A stretch of DNA of 64,000 nt, taken from Methylobacterium sp. Leaf117 (GTDB lineage: Bacteria > Pseudomonadota > Alphaproteobacteria > Rhizobiales > Beijerinckiaceae). The translations under genes and the position numbers were made by a program. Position 1 is the stretch's first letter. Each line of letters opens with the position of its first letter. A model generated the notes under the pieces. The model was not told the DNA's origin. It did no database searches and worked only from the letters and a program-made list of their open reading frames with translations. The stretch lies in the NCBI RefSeq assembly GCF_001422985.1, contig NZ_LMNL01000023.1, forward strand, positions 550,184 through 614,183, in the 5' to 3' direction. This document shows, in pieces, positions 9,968-18,599 of this stretch.

Positions 9968-10735
9968 TCAGTCGTCGTGCAGATCGGAAACGGTCTGCCC
10001 ATCGCGGGCGGGACCAGCCTCCTCGGCCGTCGGCGCCAAACCCTCGAAAGAGCGGAGCCGACGCCAACGCGCAAGGCAGCCGGAACCTCCGACTCCTGCG
10101 ACGAGAGCCGCGTGTATCACATGATCCCGACCCAAGGCCATGTCCAATTCTTCGTTGGACAGGTCATCAATGACGGGAATGCCCGATATGGCACTGCCAT
10201 GCCGCCTGTGCAATGCCGCGACGATCTTCCGACGACCATCGGCGCTCCCGTCGGAGGCCTGGATCACCGCTGAAACCCCGGCCTTGTCGCCAATGGCCGA
10301 TTCGACCTTGGCAAAGCCTGCGACCACGCACCCCGCCTTATTCGCCAACGACAGCGATTGGCGCAGATCCGCTCGCAGCGCTTCGGCGACTCGATCTGCC
10401 AGATCGGGCGCCGCTGCGGCATCCTTGGTCTTGAAGGCCCGTTGAAAGGCGCGGCGCTTCACGGCCTCATTCACGACAGACCGGGTGGGTGTTAGCCACG
10501 CGCCGCGCCCCGGCAGGCGCGCTCGCAGATCCGGCACGACGCTCCCGTCCGGCCCGAGGACAAAGCGGATCAGACTGCTCGGCGCCTGCGCAACACGCGT
10601 GACGAGGCATGTCCGCAGAGCATTGGCCCGACCACGCCCGACGCCCGCATCGAGCAGCGCGCTCGAATCGGCCTCGGTTCCAGTCTCATCTCCATCTGCG
10701 CGTTGGCCCATCATGCGGTGCGCACGTCTCCCCAT
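9968..10735 (-). CDS. YlxR (DUF448) RNA-binding protein fused to an L7Ae-like domain
   Basis: About 255 residues. The N-terminal half has the YlxR core, LRTCLVTRVAQAPSSLIRF, GRGAWLTP and FQRAFK. The C-terminal half (SLSLANKAGCVVAGFAKVESAI) matches the L7Ae/L30e-like fold. Such fusions are typical of alphaproteobacteria and lie between nusA and infB. YlxR (RnpM) proteins are reported to bind RNase P RNA; this role is inferred here. Start is uncertain: GTG 10741, ATG 10735, and ATGs at 10714 and 10711 are all in frame. Confidence 0.85.
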   Translation of the reverse strand: MGRRAHRMMGQRADGDETGTEADSSALLDAGVGRGRANALRTCLVTRVAQAPSSLIRFVLGPDGSVVPDLRARLPGRGAWLTPTRSVVNEAVKRRAFQRAFKTKDAAAAPDLADRVAEALRADLRQSLSLANKAGCVVAGFAKVESAIGDKAGVSAVIQASDGSADGRRKIVAALHRRHGSAISGIPVIDDLSNEELDMALGRDHVIHAALVAGVGGSGCLARWRRLRSFEGLAPTAEEAGPARDGQTVSDLHDD

Positions 10736-10746
10736 CGTCACAACAC

Positions 10747-10773
10747 ATCCCCGCGAACGTCGATCGCGGGGAT
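10747..10773 (-). promoter_or_regulatory. Perfect 10-bp hairpin between nusA and ylxR
   Basis: ATCCCCGCGA and TCGCGGGGAT form a perfect inverted repeat around a seven-base loop, filling most of the 48-54-base nusA-ylxR gap and ending about a dozen bases before the ylxR start. There is no T-run, so an mRNA processing, stability or translational control element is more likely than a terminator. Confidence 0.55.
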
Positions 10774-10789
10774 GACCAAATCCGAAGGG

Positions 10790-12397
10790 TCAGGCCGATG
10801 CCTGCGCCTCTCGATCCGTCTCGGGCGCCTCGCCGTCCGACTCGGTGGGAGCTTCGATCCAGCCCACACGGACACGCGCGGCCATTACCATCGCCTCAGC
10901 TTCGGCTCGTGAAACCTCGAAGCCGTCGAGGTAGCCCGCATGCCGCTTGGCCTCGGGGCCGCGCCCTTCGGTGTAGCCGACGAGATCGTCGGTGGCGCAG
11001 CCCGCCAGGTCCTCGATCGTCTTCACGTCGTTCTCGCCGAGGGCCACCAGCATCGGGGTAGTGATGCCGTCGATCTCGCGCAGTTCGTCCTGGACTCCGA
11101 GTTCCTGGCGCTTGGCATCGAACTCTGATTCGACCCGGGCGAGATGATCCTGGGCGCGGGCCTGGATCTCGGTACCACTCTCCTCATCGAGGCCCTGGAT
11201 GTTGGCGAGTTCGCCCGGCTCGACGTAGGCGATTTCCTCCACATTGCGGAATCCCTCCGCAGCCAGGAGCTGGCCCACGGTCTCGTCGACATCGAGAGCT
11301 TCCATGAACACGGCAGTCCGCTCGGCGAATTCCTTCTGCCGGCGCTCGGATTCTTCAGCCTCGGTCAGGATGTCGATGTCCCAGCCGGTGAGCTGCGAGG
11401 CGAGGCGCACGTTCTGGCCGCGACGACCGATGGCCAGCGAGAGCTGGTCGTCCGGTACCACCACCTCGATTCGGTCGGCCTCCTCGTCGAGCACGACCTT
11501 CACGACTTCCGCCGGCTGCAAAGCGTTGACGATGAAGGTCGCCTGATCCTCGGACCACGGGATGATGTCGATCTTCTCGCCCTGAAGCTCGCCGACCACC
11601 GCCTGGACGCGGGAGCCGCGCATACCGACACAGGCGCCGACCGGATCGATCGACCCGTCGCGTGAGATCACCGCGATCTTGGCGCGCGAGCCCGGATCGC
11701 GGGCGACCGCCTTCACCTCGACGATGCCGTCGTAGATCTCCGGCACTTCCTGGCCGAACAGCTTGGCCATGAACTGCGGGTGCGAGCGCGACAGGAAGAT
11801 CTGCGGCCCGCGCACTTCGCGGCGGACGTCGAACAGGTAGGAGCGGATGCGGTCGCCTGGGCGGAAGGTCTCGCGCGGAATCATCTCGTCGCGCCGGACG
11901 ATACCCTCGCCGCGGCCGAGATCGACGATGACGTTGCCGTACTCGACCCGCTTCACGAGCCCGTTCACGACCTCGCCGATCCGGTCCTTGTACTCATCGA
12001 ACTGCCGGTCGCGCTCGGCGTCGCGCACTTTCTGGACGATGACCTGCTTGGCCGACTGGGCGGCGACCCGGCCGAAGTCGAACGGCGGCAGGGTGTCGGA
12101 GATGACGTCGCCGACGAGGGCGCCGGGGTTGTAGCGGCGGGCCTGGTCCAGGGTCACCTCACGGGCGTCGTTCTCGACCTGGTCCACCACCACGAGGTGG
12201 CGCGACAAGCGCAGAGCGCCGGTCTTGGGGTCGATCTCGGCATGCACGTCCGTTTCGGCGCCATAGCGGGAGCGGGCCGCCTTCGCGATGGCTTCCTCCA
12301 TCGCATCGATGACGATGGAACGGTCGATCACTTTCTCGCGGGCAACCGCTTCGGCGATCTGCAGGAGTTCGAGCCTGTTGGCGCTGACGACGGCCAT
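10790..12397 (-). CDS. nusA: Transcription termination/antitermination factor NusA
   Basis: 535 residues. Binds RNA polymerase and modulates pausing, termination and antitermination. Visible are the N-terminal domain ([28 protein letters not shown] region), an S1 domain around residues 135-200 ([18 protein letters not shown]), KH domains containing [15 protein letters not shown] and [13 protein letters not shown], and C-terminal helix-hairpin-helix repeats with an acidic tail. I use the ATG at 12397, with AGAAGG about ten bases upstream; the open frame up to 12433 is probably leader. It follows rimP by 85 bases. Confidence 0.96.
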   Translation of the reverse strand: MAVVSANRLELLQIAEAVAREKVIDRSIVIDAMEEAIAKAARSRYGAETDVHAEIDPKTGALRLSRHLVVVDQVENDAREVTLDQARRYNPGALVGDVISDTLPPFDFGRVAAQSAKQVIVQKVRDAERDRQFDEYKDRIGEVVNGLVKRVEYGNVIVDLGRGEGIVRRDEMIPRETFRPGDRIRSYLFDVRREVRGPQIFLSRSHPQFMAKLFGQEVPEIYDGIVEVKAVARDPGSRAKIAVISRDGSIDPVGACVGMRGSRVQAVVGELQGEKIDIIPWSEDQATFIVNALQPAEVVKVVLDEEADRIEVVVPDDQLSLAIGRRGQNVRLASQLTGWDIDILTEAEESERRQKEFAERTAVFMEALDVDETVGQLLAAEGFRNVEEIAYVEPGELANIQGLDEESGTEIQARAQDHLARVESEFDAKRQELGVQDELREIDGITTPMLVALGENDVKTIEDLAGCATDDLVGYTEGRGPEAKRHAGYLDGFEVSRAEAEAMVMAARVRVGWIEAPTESDGEAPETDREAQASA

Positions 12398-12482
12398 CGG
12401 TTTTCGTCCTTCTCTTCGTCGGATGTCGTTCACGTCCGCGGCCCCGGGCCGGCTTGCGGCTGCGCGGGGACGGATGACAAAA

Positions 12483-13286
12483 CTAGTGCAGCTTGCCGTC
12501 GTCCTTCACCCGCACCGCCTTGGTGCGGACGGGCTTCGCCTTGTTCCGGGCCTTGATGGCGAGACTTTCCTCGGTCTCGACTTTCACGGGCTTCGGCCTC
12601 TGCGACGCCTTGGGCTTCAGGGGACGGGAAACTTTCTTCTTCGGCGGGGCGGGAGCGGGTTCGGCCTCAGCTTCGAAAGCAGCTTCGTCCGCGTCAGCAT
12701 CGTCATCCTCGTCCTCAAGGACCGGCGGGCCGCCCCGTCGAAGGGATTCGCGGACAAGCTCGTCGGTGAGCACCAGGTAGGCGTCGCCGAGGTCGCGCAG
12801 CGGCAGGTCGATGCGGCTGGGAAGGCCCTCTTTCACGTCGGGCAGATCGATCGGCACGGTGACCCCGTCGGGGTTCGGTGCACCGATGATGCCCCGGAAG
12901 CGCTTGCGACCGTCCATCGGCACGGCGAGTTCGATCTTGGCTTCGTAGCCGGCCCATCGGGCGAAATCGACGGCCCGCACCAGGGGCCGGTCGATCCCCG
13001 GCGAGGAGACCTCCAGGTAATAGGCCTTGCCCACAGGGTCGTCGAGGTCGAGGAGCGGCGAGATCGCCCGGCTCACCGCCTCGCAATCGTCCACCGTCAT
13101 GGTGCCATCCGGCCGCTCTGCCATGATCTGCACCGTGCAGCCATTGGCGCTCGACACCTTCACCCGGACAACCCGGTAGCCCAGACCCTGGATCGAGGCC
13201 TCGATGACCTGCACCACCCGCGCGGCCACGCCCGTCTCGGTGATGAGGCGTTTTTCGGTGAGGTCGCTGTTGAAGTTGTCCGCCAT
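12483..13286 (-). CDS. rimP: Ribosome maturation factor RimP
   Basis: 267 residues; needed for 30S subunit maturation. The RimP fold is seen from about residue 15 to 185 ([51 protein letters not shown]). A C-terminal extension follows: an acidic stretch ([21 protein letters not shown]) and then a lysine/proline-rich basic tail. The tail makes it longer than the roughly 150 residues of the E. coli protein and is common in alphaproteobacteria. The start is the ATG at 13286. First gene of the rimP-nusA-ylxR-infB operon and preceded by a structured leader. Confidence 0.95.
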   Translation of the reverse strand: MADNFNSDLTEKRLITETGVAARVVQVIEASIQGLGYRVVRVKVSSANGCTVQIMAERPDGTMTVDDCEAVSRAISPLLDLDDPVGKAYYLEVSSPGIDRPLVRAVDFARWAGYEAKIELAVPMDGRKRFRGIIGAPNPDGVTVPIDLPDVKEGLPSRIDLPLRDLGDAYLVLTDELVRESLRRGGPPVLEDEDDDADADEAAFEAEAEPAPAPPKKKVSRPLKPKASQRPKPVKVETEESLAIKARNKAKPVRTKAVRVKDDGKLH

Positions 13287-13345
13287 GCTGCGCTTGAAGT
13301 CCGGCCTTGTCCGAGGCGTTCCGGCGCGGGCGACGTTGCGGCAAT

Positions 13346-13375
13346 AAAAAAGAGCGGACCCGGTGGGGCCCACTC
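13346..13375 (-). terminator. Intrinsic terminator-like hairpin in the rimP leader (candidate attenuator)
   Basis: On the minus strand GAGTGGGCCC pairs with GGGTCCGCTC (ten pairs, two of them G-T) around a CACC loop, followed at once by TTTTTT. The only gene it can control is rimP, whose start is 60 bases further on, so it looks like a premature terminator. A smaller stem, GCAGT/ACTGC, lies just upstream and could take part in switching. Leader attenuators before rimP-nusA operons have been proposed in other bacteria; no comparison was run here. Confidence 0.7.
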
Positions 13376-13417
13376 CCGAACCGCAGTCTCACAACTGCAA
13401 CCAGAACTGATGATGTC

Positions 13418-13446
13418 AAAGTAGGCTGGTTTACCGCATTTTTCAA
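13418..13446 (-). promoter_or_regulatory. Candidate sigma70 promoter for the rimP-nusA-infB operon
   Basis: TTGAAA (13446-13441), a 17-base spacer, then TACTTT (13423-13418) on the minus strand. Transcription would begin near 13411, giving a leader of about 125 nucleotides that includes the terminator-like hairpin. The match to the consensus is good for such a GC-rich genome. Confidence 0.55.
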
Positions 13447-13532
13447 GCGATTTCGATCAAGGGGTTTCGGCAGTTTGTCGCTCTGGTATCCTGCGGCGGA
13501 CTGGGTGAAAGCCGCAGCGCAGGAATCACTCG

Positions 13533-14180
13533 ATGCCCTACGATCCACGCTTCGGCCCCGACCCAGACGTGCTTCACCCCGTGCCGGGACACCCACGGAT
13601 CACCTTCATCCGCAACCTAGACCTGCCGCCCAATATCGAAGTCGGCGCCTACACCTATTACGACGACCCTGAAGGCCCACAGGCCTTTCTCGACAACATC
13701 CTCTATCATTTCGCCTTCCTGGGCGATCGGCTGAGCATCGGACGGTTCTGCGCTATCGCGGCAGGTACCCACTTCCTCATGAATGGCGGAAATCACCGCC
13801 TGGTGGCACCCTCGACCTATCCCTTTCTGATCTTCGGGGGGACATGGGCCGGCCGCTTCCAGGAAGAGGCCACCTTTCCAAGTCGTGGAGATACAGTGGT
13901 CGGCCATGACGTTTGGCTCGGCTACGATTGCACCCTCTTGCCGGGCGTCACCATCGGGAACGGTGCTGTCGTAGCGGCAAAATCCGTCGTCACCCGCGAT
14001 GTGCCGCCTTATGCCATTGTCGCTGGCAATCCGGCCACCCTCGTGCGGATGCGTGTGCCTCCAGAGGTCGCTGAACGTCTGCAAGCTCTGGCGTGGTGGG
14101 ATTGGGATGCGGCACGGATCACGCGGTGCTTGCCGGCCATCAGCGGTGGGGATGTGGCAGCGTTGGAAGCCAGCGCCTGA
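13533..14180 (+). CDS. CatB/Vat-type xenobiotic O-acetyltransferase
   Basis: 215 residues, the usual length of hexapeptide-repeat xenobiotic acetyltransferases (streptogramin A acetyltransferase Vat, chloramphenicol acetyltransferase CatB). Characteristic segments are DRLSIGRFCAIAAGTHFLMN followed by GGNH, which carries the active-site region with catalytic histidine. VVGHDVWLGYDCTLLPGVTI and NGAVVAAKSVVTRDVPPYAIVAGNPA form the left-handed beta-helix that binds acetyl-CoA. The start is an ATG at 13533 after GCGCAGGAATCACTCG. It stands alone, divergent from rimP. Chromosomal homologues are widespread, so an actual resistance role is only a possibility. Confidence 0.85.
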   Translation: MPYDPRFGPDPDVLHPVPGHPRITFIRNLDLPPNIEVGAYTYYDDPEGPQAFLDNILYHFAFLGDRLSIGRFCAIAAGTHFLMNGGNHRLVAPSTYPFLIFGGTWAGRFQEEATFPSRGDTVVGHDVWLGYDCTLLPGVTIGNGAVVAAKSVVTRDVPPYAIVAGNPATLVRMRVPPEVAERLQALAWWDWDAARITRCLPAISGGDVAALEASA

Positions 14181-14348
14181 ATTCCAGATCACCTCCAAAT
14201 GACGGTACAAATCCCAGCTTGGAATTCGGAATTCTATTCAAATTCAAGGTACTCGCTTCCTGCGCGTTGAAGCATTTTGGCTGCCAGAATACATTCCCAG
14301 AACGTATTCGGTGAATCTTTCGAAAGCAAATCCCTGCGTCGGCTAACG

Positions 14349-14377
14349 AAAAACGCCGCCCCTCGGGGGGACGGCGT
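14349..14377 (-). terminator. Intrinsic terminator downstream of asd
   Basis: On the minus strand ACGCCGTCCCC pairs with GGGGCGGCGT across a short loop (one base bulged), followed by TTTTTCG. It lies about 50 bases after the asd stop codon. The region between it and the acetyltransferase gene (14181-14340) is noticeably AT-richer than its surroundings and holds no gene. Confidence 0.75.
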
Positions 14378-14427
14378 GTTCGGATCGCAGAGTTAGCCGA
14401 TCGAGCTGATTTCAGGGGCCGTCCGGG

Positions 14428-15462
14428 TCAGGCAGCCGCTTGCGCCCGCTTCAACAGCTTCCGGTTCACCAGCATCTCGGCGATCTGCACGGTGTTGAGC
14501 GCCGCGCCCTTGCGCAGATTGTCGGAGACGCACCAGAAGGCGAGCCCGTTCTCAACCGTGGCGTCCTCGCGGATGCGGGAGACGTAGGTGGCATCCTCGC
14601 CGGCGGCCTCGTGCGGGGTCATGTAGCCGCCGGGCTCGCGCTTATCGACCACCATGATGCCCGGAGCCGAGCGCAGGATCGCGGTGGCCTGCTCGGCCGT
14701 GATCGGGCGCTCGAATTCGACGTTCACTGCCTCGGCATGGCCGATGAACACCGGCACCCGCACGGCGGTGGCGGTCAGCTTGATCTTGGGATCGAGCATC
14801 TTCTTGGTCTCGGCGACCATCTTCCACTCTTCCTTCGTGTAGCCGTCCTCCATGAACACATCGATGTGCGGGATGACGTTGAAGGCGATGCGCTTGGGGA
14901 ACTTCTCCGCCTTGATCTCGCCGGCGGTGAAGACCGAGCGGGTCTGCTGGAAGAGCTCGTCCATGGCGTCCTTGCCGGCGCCGGAGACCGACTGGTAGGT
15001 CGCCACCACCACGCGCTTGATCGTCGCCGCGTCATGCAAAGGCTTGAGGGCGACCACGAGCTGCGCCGTGGAGCAGTTCGGATTGGCGATGATGTTGAGC
15101 TTGGAGAAGCCGTTGATGGCGTCCGGGTTCACCTCGGGCACGATCAGCGGCACGTCCTGATGGTAGCGGAAGGCCGACGAGTTATCGATGACCACGCAGC
15201 CGGTCTGGCCGATGCGCGGCGACCACTCCTTGGAGGTCTCGCCGCCGGCCGACATCAGGCAGATATCGGTATCGGAGAAATCGTAGGTATCGAGAGCCTT
15301 CACCTTCAGAATCTTGTCGCCGAAGGACACCTCCTGGCCGGCCGAGCGGCGCGACGCGATCGCCACCACCTCGTCCGCCGGAAAGGCGCGCTCGGACAGG
15401 ATGTCCAGCATCTCGCGGCCCACATTGCCCGTGGCACCCACGACGGCGACCTTGTAACCCAT
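14428..15462 (-). CDS. asd: Aspartate-semialdehyde dehydrogenase
   Basis: 344 residues. NADPH-dependent reduction of aspartyl phosphate to aspartate semialdehyde, the branch point to lysine/diaminopimelate, threonine and methionine. VVGATGNVGREM at residues 8-19 is the nucleotide-binding glycine motif. IIANPNCSTAQ at 124-134 carries the catalytic cysteine at 130. GHAEAVNVEF near 240 holds a further conserved histidine. Length and motifs are standard. Transcribed alone, with its own terminator downstream. Confidence 0.96.
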   Translation of the reverse strand: MGYKVAVVGATGNVGREMLDILSERAFPADEVVAIASRRSAGQEVSFGDKILKVKALDTYDFSDTDICLMSAGGETSKEWSPRIGQTGCVVIDNSSAFRYHQDVPLIVPEVNPDAINGFSKLNIIANPNCSTAQLVVALKPLHDAATIKRVVVATYQSVSGAGKDAMDELFQQTRSVFTAGEIKAEKFPKRIAFNVIPHIDVFMEDGYTKEEWKMVAETKKMLDPKIKLTATAVRVPVFIGHAEAVNVEFERPITAEQATAILRSAPGIMVVDKREPGGYMTPHEAAGEDATYVSRIREDATVENGLAFWCVSDNLRKGAALNTVQIAEMLVNRKLLKRAQAAA

Positions 15463-15727
15463 TGCTCAAACACTCCGCTCTTGCGTGCACCGAGGACCGA
15501 GGCGCCGCTCACCCCTCTGGCGAGCCGCCGCGGCCGGGTTCGGCACCGATGTTCAGCCTCCCTGCCGCGCACCGGACCATCGCCGATGGCCGGCGGCCTG
15601 CCGGCCTCGGAGGTGCGCGAGCCCGAATCGACCCGCTGATGCGGCACACGCCGCATCGCAGCATGATTCGCCAAGCGCGGGAGCAAGACGCCTCGTCCCC
15701 GCTGCTGTCAAGGGTAGGCCGAGGCCT

Positions 15728-16759
15728 TCACGCCACAAGGCTGGCCGGGCGTTGCGCCAGCGCGTCCCGCGCTTCGGCCAGGATCGTATAGGATCGTTGC
15801 CGCGCCGCCGGATCGTGGATCGCCGAGGCGACCATGATCTCGTCGGCACCGGTCTCCGCCACGAGATCGGCGAGGCCCCGACGGATCGTTTCCGGCGACC
15901 CGACGAGGGAGCGTGCCAGCATCCGCGAGGCCTGGGCCTTTTCGTGTGGCGCCCAATACGCCTCGATATCGGCGATGGGTGGACGCAGCAGCCCACGCGT
16001 CCCGCGGACCAGATTGGTGAATTGCTGCTGCGCCGATGTGAACAGCCGGCGCGCTTCGTCGTCGGTGTCCGCCGCAACGACGTTGAGGCCGATCATGGCA
16101 TGCGGCCGGCTCGCCTGTTCGGACGGCTGGAAGCGGTCCCGGTAGGTGGCGAGGGCCGGCAGGAGCTGGTCAGGCGCGAAATGCGAGGCGAAGGCATAGG
16201 GAAGCCCGAGCATCGCGGCGAGCTGCGCGCCGTAGAGGCTCGAGCCGAGGATCCACAGTGGCACCAGGAGCCCCGTGCCCGGCACGGCCTGCACAGCTTG
16301 GCCGGGCTTCAGCTCGCCGAACAGAGCCTGCACTTCGAGCACGTCCTGCGGAAAGGTATCGGCCGCTTCGCCCGAGCGCCGCAGGGCCCGCGTGGTACGC
16401 GGATCGGTGCCGGGCGCGCGGCCGAGGCCGAGGTCGATACGGCCGGGAAACAGCGTTTCAAGGGTGCCGAACTGTTCGGCAATCACCAACGGAGCATGGT
16501 TCGGCAGCATGATGCCACCGGCCCCGACCCGAATCGTCGACGTGCCGGCCGCCACATGGCCAATGACCACCGCCGTCGCTGCGCTGGCGACACCCACCAT
16601 GTTGTGGTGTTCGGCGAGCCAGAAGCGCCGATAGCCGAGCCCTTCGACGTGACGGGCCAGTGCCACACTGTTGCGCAGGGCATCGGCCGGCGTTGCGCCG
16701 TCGGGCACGAGGGCAAGGTCGAGAACGGAGAGGGGGATCATGTATTCCTTCTGACTCAT
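15728..16759 (-). CDS. LLM-class flavin-dependent oxidoreductase (luciferase-like, YhbW type)
   Basis: 343 residues of the bacterial luciferase-like monooxygenase superfamily that uses reduced FMN or F420. The start [13 protein letters not shown], the segment [10 protein letters not shown] (about 45-54), the [21 protein letters not shown] block and the [14 protein letters not shown] block are all typical of the MsnO8/YhbW subgroup. I use the ATG at 16759, with AAGGGG about ten bases upstream, instead of the longer frame beginning at 16846. The substrate is unknown. It is in single-gene context, 265 bases from asd, a gap that shows no further gene. Confidence 0.85.
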   Translation of the reverse strand: MSQKEYMIPLSVLDLALVPDGATPADALRNSVALARHVEGLGYRRFWLAEHHNMVGVASAATAVVIGHVAAGTSTIRVGAGGIMLPNHAPLVIAEQFGTLETLFPGRIDLGLGRAPGTDPRTTRALRRSGEAADTFPQDVLEVQALFGELKPGQAVQAVPGTGLLVPLWILGSSLYGAQLAAMLGLPYAFASHFAPDQLLPALATYRDRFQPSEQASRPHAMIGLNVVAADTDDEARRLFTSAQQQFTNLVRGTRGLLRPPIADIEAYWAPHEKAQASRMLARSLVGSPETIRRGLADLVAETGADEIMVASAIHDPAARQRSYTILAEARDALAQRPASLVA

Positions 16760-16961
16760 CGCGGCGGTGCCCCTTGCTGTCAGATCGCGACGGTCCCGCA
16801 CCGGCGCAAGCCGGGGCCGGCATGTGCTGTCGGCATGGGTCAGCATCCGGGTCGATACCGGCGATTCACCTTAGCGGCGGAAATCCCGAGGGCCGGAGCG
16901 ATCCGGAAACCCGACCTTGGTCGGTCCGGCTTCACCATCGCTCTCGGAGGGCGGGCTTTCT

Positions 16962-17009
16962 GCCAGAGAACCCCCGCCGCCAGAGAATCCCGCCGCCAGA
17001 GAACCCCGG
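16962..17009. repeat. Three tandem copies of a 15-17-bp unit
   Basis: GCCAGAGAAYCCCGCC occurs at 16962-16978 (one extra C), 16979-16994 and 16995-17009 (diverging at the last bases). The array ends six bases before the ATG chosen for the next gene, so it may lie in its leader; in-frame translation through it is also possible if an upstream start is used. Confidence 0.7.
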
Positions 17010-17015
17010 ATATCG

Positions 17016-17921
17016 ATGCGAACCGAGCCCGACTTCGAGCGAACACGTGACGTGGGTCAGACGAGAGGCCGCCACGATCCTCTGACGTCAGTCGGTGCAG
17101 GTCGATCGAGCCCGAGTCCGGTCACGCTGCTGAAGCGCGCAGGACAGCTTTCAGCGGCGATCATAACCATTGCGGCACTCAGCCTCCTCGCGCGTGAGGG
17201 CCGGCCGGGTCCGGTCGATCCCTCAATTGAGTCGCAGATCGGATCGCCTTTCGTGCCGACGGTGGCACGGGCTGCTAGGCCGGCGATCCCAGTCGCGCTC
17301 TCCGAACCTCGTTTTCGCCTGGATGATCCCGATGCGCTGGAGGCGCCTCGCGCCGAGACGGCACGGCTCAACCCTGCGACCGGGCGGCGCGAGGACGTGC
17401 TCGTCCAGGGCGGGTTCGATATCATCGAGGCACCCTACCTCCGCCTCACCCTCACGGGCACGCCGGAGCCGGAGACAGGTCCGCGTCTGTTCGTAACGTT
17501 GGCGCGTCGCGCTGCGGACGGGCAGGGGCTCGCCGTGATTCGAACCGGTGAGCATGGGACGATCGCCACCAAGTTCGGCGTCGTCGAGACCCTCGACCTG
17601 ACCCTCGGCGGCGAGGGCAGGCGCAACTGCACCGGCTTCGCAACCCTCGAGCCCGGTGCACTCCGTCTCGATGGCTGGCTCTGCGCCCCGCTGGGTCAGG
17701 CTCCCGAGCCCCGTGCCGTCGCCTGCGCTCTCGATCGGATCAGCCTCAACGGCCAGCCTTCATCCGCTCTTGAAAGTACCTTTGCGACCACCGAGGCGCG
17801 GCGCGATCCCGGTTGTGGCCCGCGCGTCGTCGCAATGAAGAATGCCGATCGGGATGTCGGCGGCGAAACCGGATCGATCCCCGCCCGTCGGCCGCGAAAA
17901 GCGCCCGACACGAAAAAATGA
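17016..17921 (+). CDS. Uncharacterised protein with one N-terminal membrane helix
   Basis: 301 residues; I do not recognise the family. A cytoplasmic-looking N-terminus of about 50 residues rich in charged residues is followed by LLKRAGQLSAAIITIAALSLL, a single transmembrane helix or uncleaved signal anchor, and then an extracytoplasmic domain of about 200 residues. That domain has beta-strand character (YLRLTLTGTPEPETGPRLFV) and three or four cysteines (RRNCTGF, DGWLCAP, VACALD, DPGCGP), which could make disulfides. The C-terminus is basic. The start is uncertain because the same frame is open to 16917 through the tandem repeats. It is followed by another envelope-type gene. Confidence 0.6.
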   Translation: MRTEPDFERTRDVGQTRGRHDPLTSVGAGRSSPSPVTLLKRAGQLSAAIITIAALSLLAREGRPGPVDPSIESQIGSPFVPTVARAARPAIPVALSEPRFRLDDPDALEAPRAETARLNPATGRREDVLVQGGFDIIEAPYLRLTLTGTPEPETGPRLFVTLARRAADGQGLAVIRTGEHGTIATKFGVVETLDLTLGGEGRRNCTGFATLEPGALRLDGWLCAPLGQAPEPRAVACALDRISLNGQPSSALESTFATTEARRDPGCGPRVVAMKNADRDVGGETGSIPARRPRKAPDTKK

Positions 17922-18002
17922 GGCCAAACTGCGGCAATCTTGAGAAGCGCGGCCATAAGCTGGGAACCTCGGCCGCGTTGGCACGTCTTCCCCGCATACA
18001 GA

Positions 18003-18029
18003 GAGCCGTGTTTCTTAAGAAAGCGCGGC
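18003..18029. promoter_or_regulatory. Inverted repeat with perfect TTTCTTAAGAAA core
   Basis: The core at 18010-18021 is a perfect 12-bp palindrome, and flanking AGCCG (18003-18007) and CGGCT (18025-18029) extend the symmetry. It lies 34 bases before the start of the small exported protein gene. It could be an operator or a leader hairpin; there is no T-run after it. Confidence 0.4.
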
Positions 18030-18062
18030 TTACAAGTCTCACAGCTTCAACGAAGGTGCGTC

Positions 18063-18470
18063 ATGCGCTCTGTCTCGATTGCCCTGATGGGCGCCCTCAC
18101 TCTCGCAGCCGTCGGCGCGAACACCGCCGCCGAGGCCCAGGGCCGCTACGCGCCGGCCGGCTACCGCGTGAGCCAGCCGCTCCCGATCCGCATCCGCCCG
18201 CGCAGCTGGCTCGACGCCGGCAACGTGGTCGAGGCCAATAACGGCTCGGTCAGCAACCCGGCGACGAACCCCCAGTTCATCACCGCCAGCTACCTGAATT
18301 CTCCGCCCTACGGCCGCAACGATCGCTTCGGCGGCGGCATTCTGCCCGACCCGATCACCAATGGCCCGTTCGTCGGAGCCCGCTCCAGCGCGATCCGCAA
18401 CGTCGATTTTTCGGCCGTCGACGCGATCGATCCGACCTCCTACGTGTCGCGTTTCGGCAACCCCTACTAA
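18063..18470 (+). CDS. Small exported protein of unknown function
   Basis: 135 residues. ATG at 18063 follows GAAGG five or six bases upstream. MRSVSIALMGALTLAAVGAN with cleavage likely after AEAQ (about residue 26) is a clear Sec signal peptide. The mature part is about 109 residues, rich in Asn, Pro, Gly and Tyr (PPYGRNDRFGGGILPDPITN) with no cysteine and no recognisable domain. It is a monocistronic gene with an inverted repeat in front and a strong terminator behind, consistent with a well-expressed envelope protein. Confidence 0.7.
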   Translation: MRSVSIALMGALTLAAVGANTAAEAQGRYAPAGYRVSQPLPIRIRPRSWLDAGNVVEANNGSVSNPATNPQFITASYLNSPPYGRNDRFGGGILPDPITNGPFVGARSSAIRNVDFSAVDAIDPTSYVSRFGNPY

Positions 18471-18495
18471 GCCGAAATTCACTGCTGGATTTTCG

Positions 18496-18522
18496 ACGGG
18501 CCCCTTTCGGGGCCCGTTTTCG
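18496..18522 (+). terminator. Intrinsic terminator after the small exported protein gene
   Basis: ACGGGCCCC and GGGGCCCGT form a perfect nine-pair stem around TTTC, followed by TTTTCGTTT. It starts 26 bases after the stop codon. Confidence 0.85.
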
Positions 18523-18599
18523 TTTGTCGGCGAAGGCTCTCCTGACGCGCCAGTGCCGGCCTGCTAGGGCGCGGCGACCGTTGCCTCAGGCGAAGGCCC

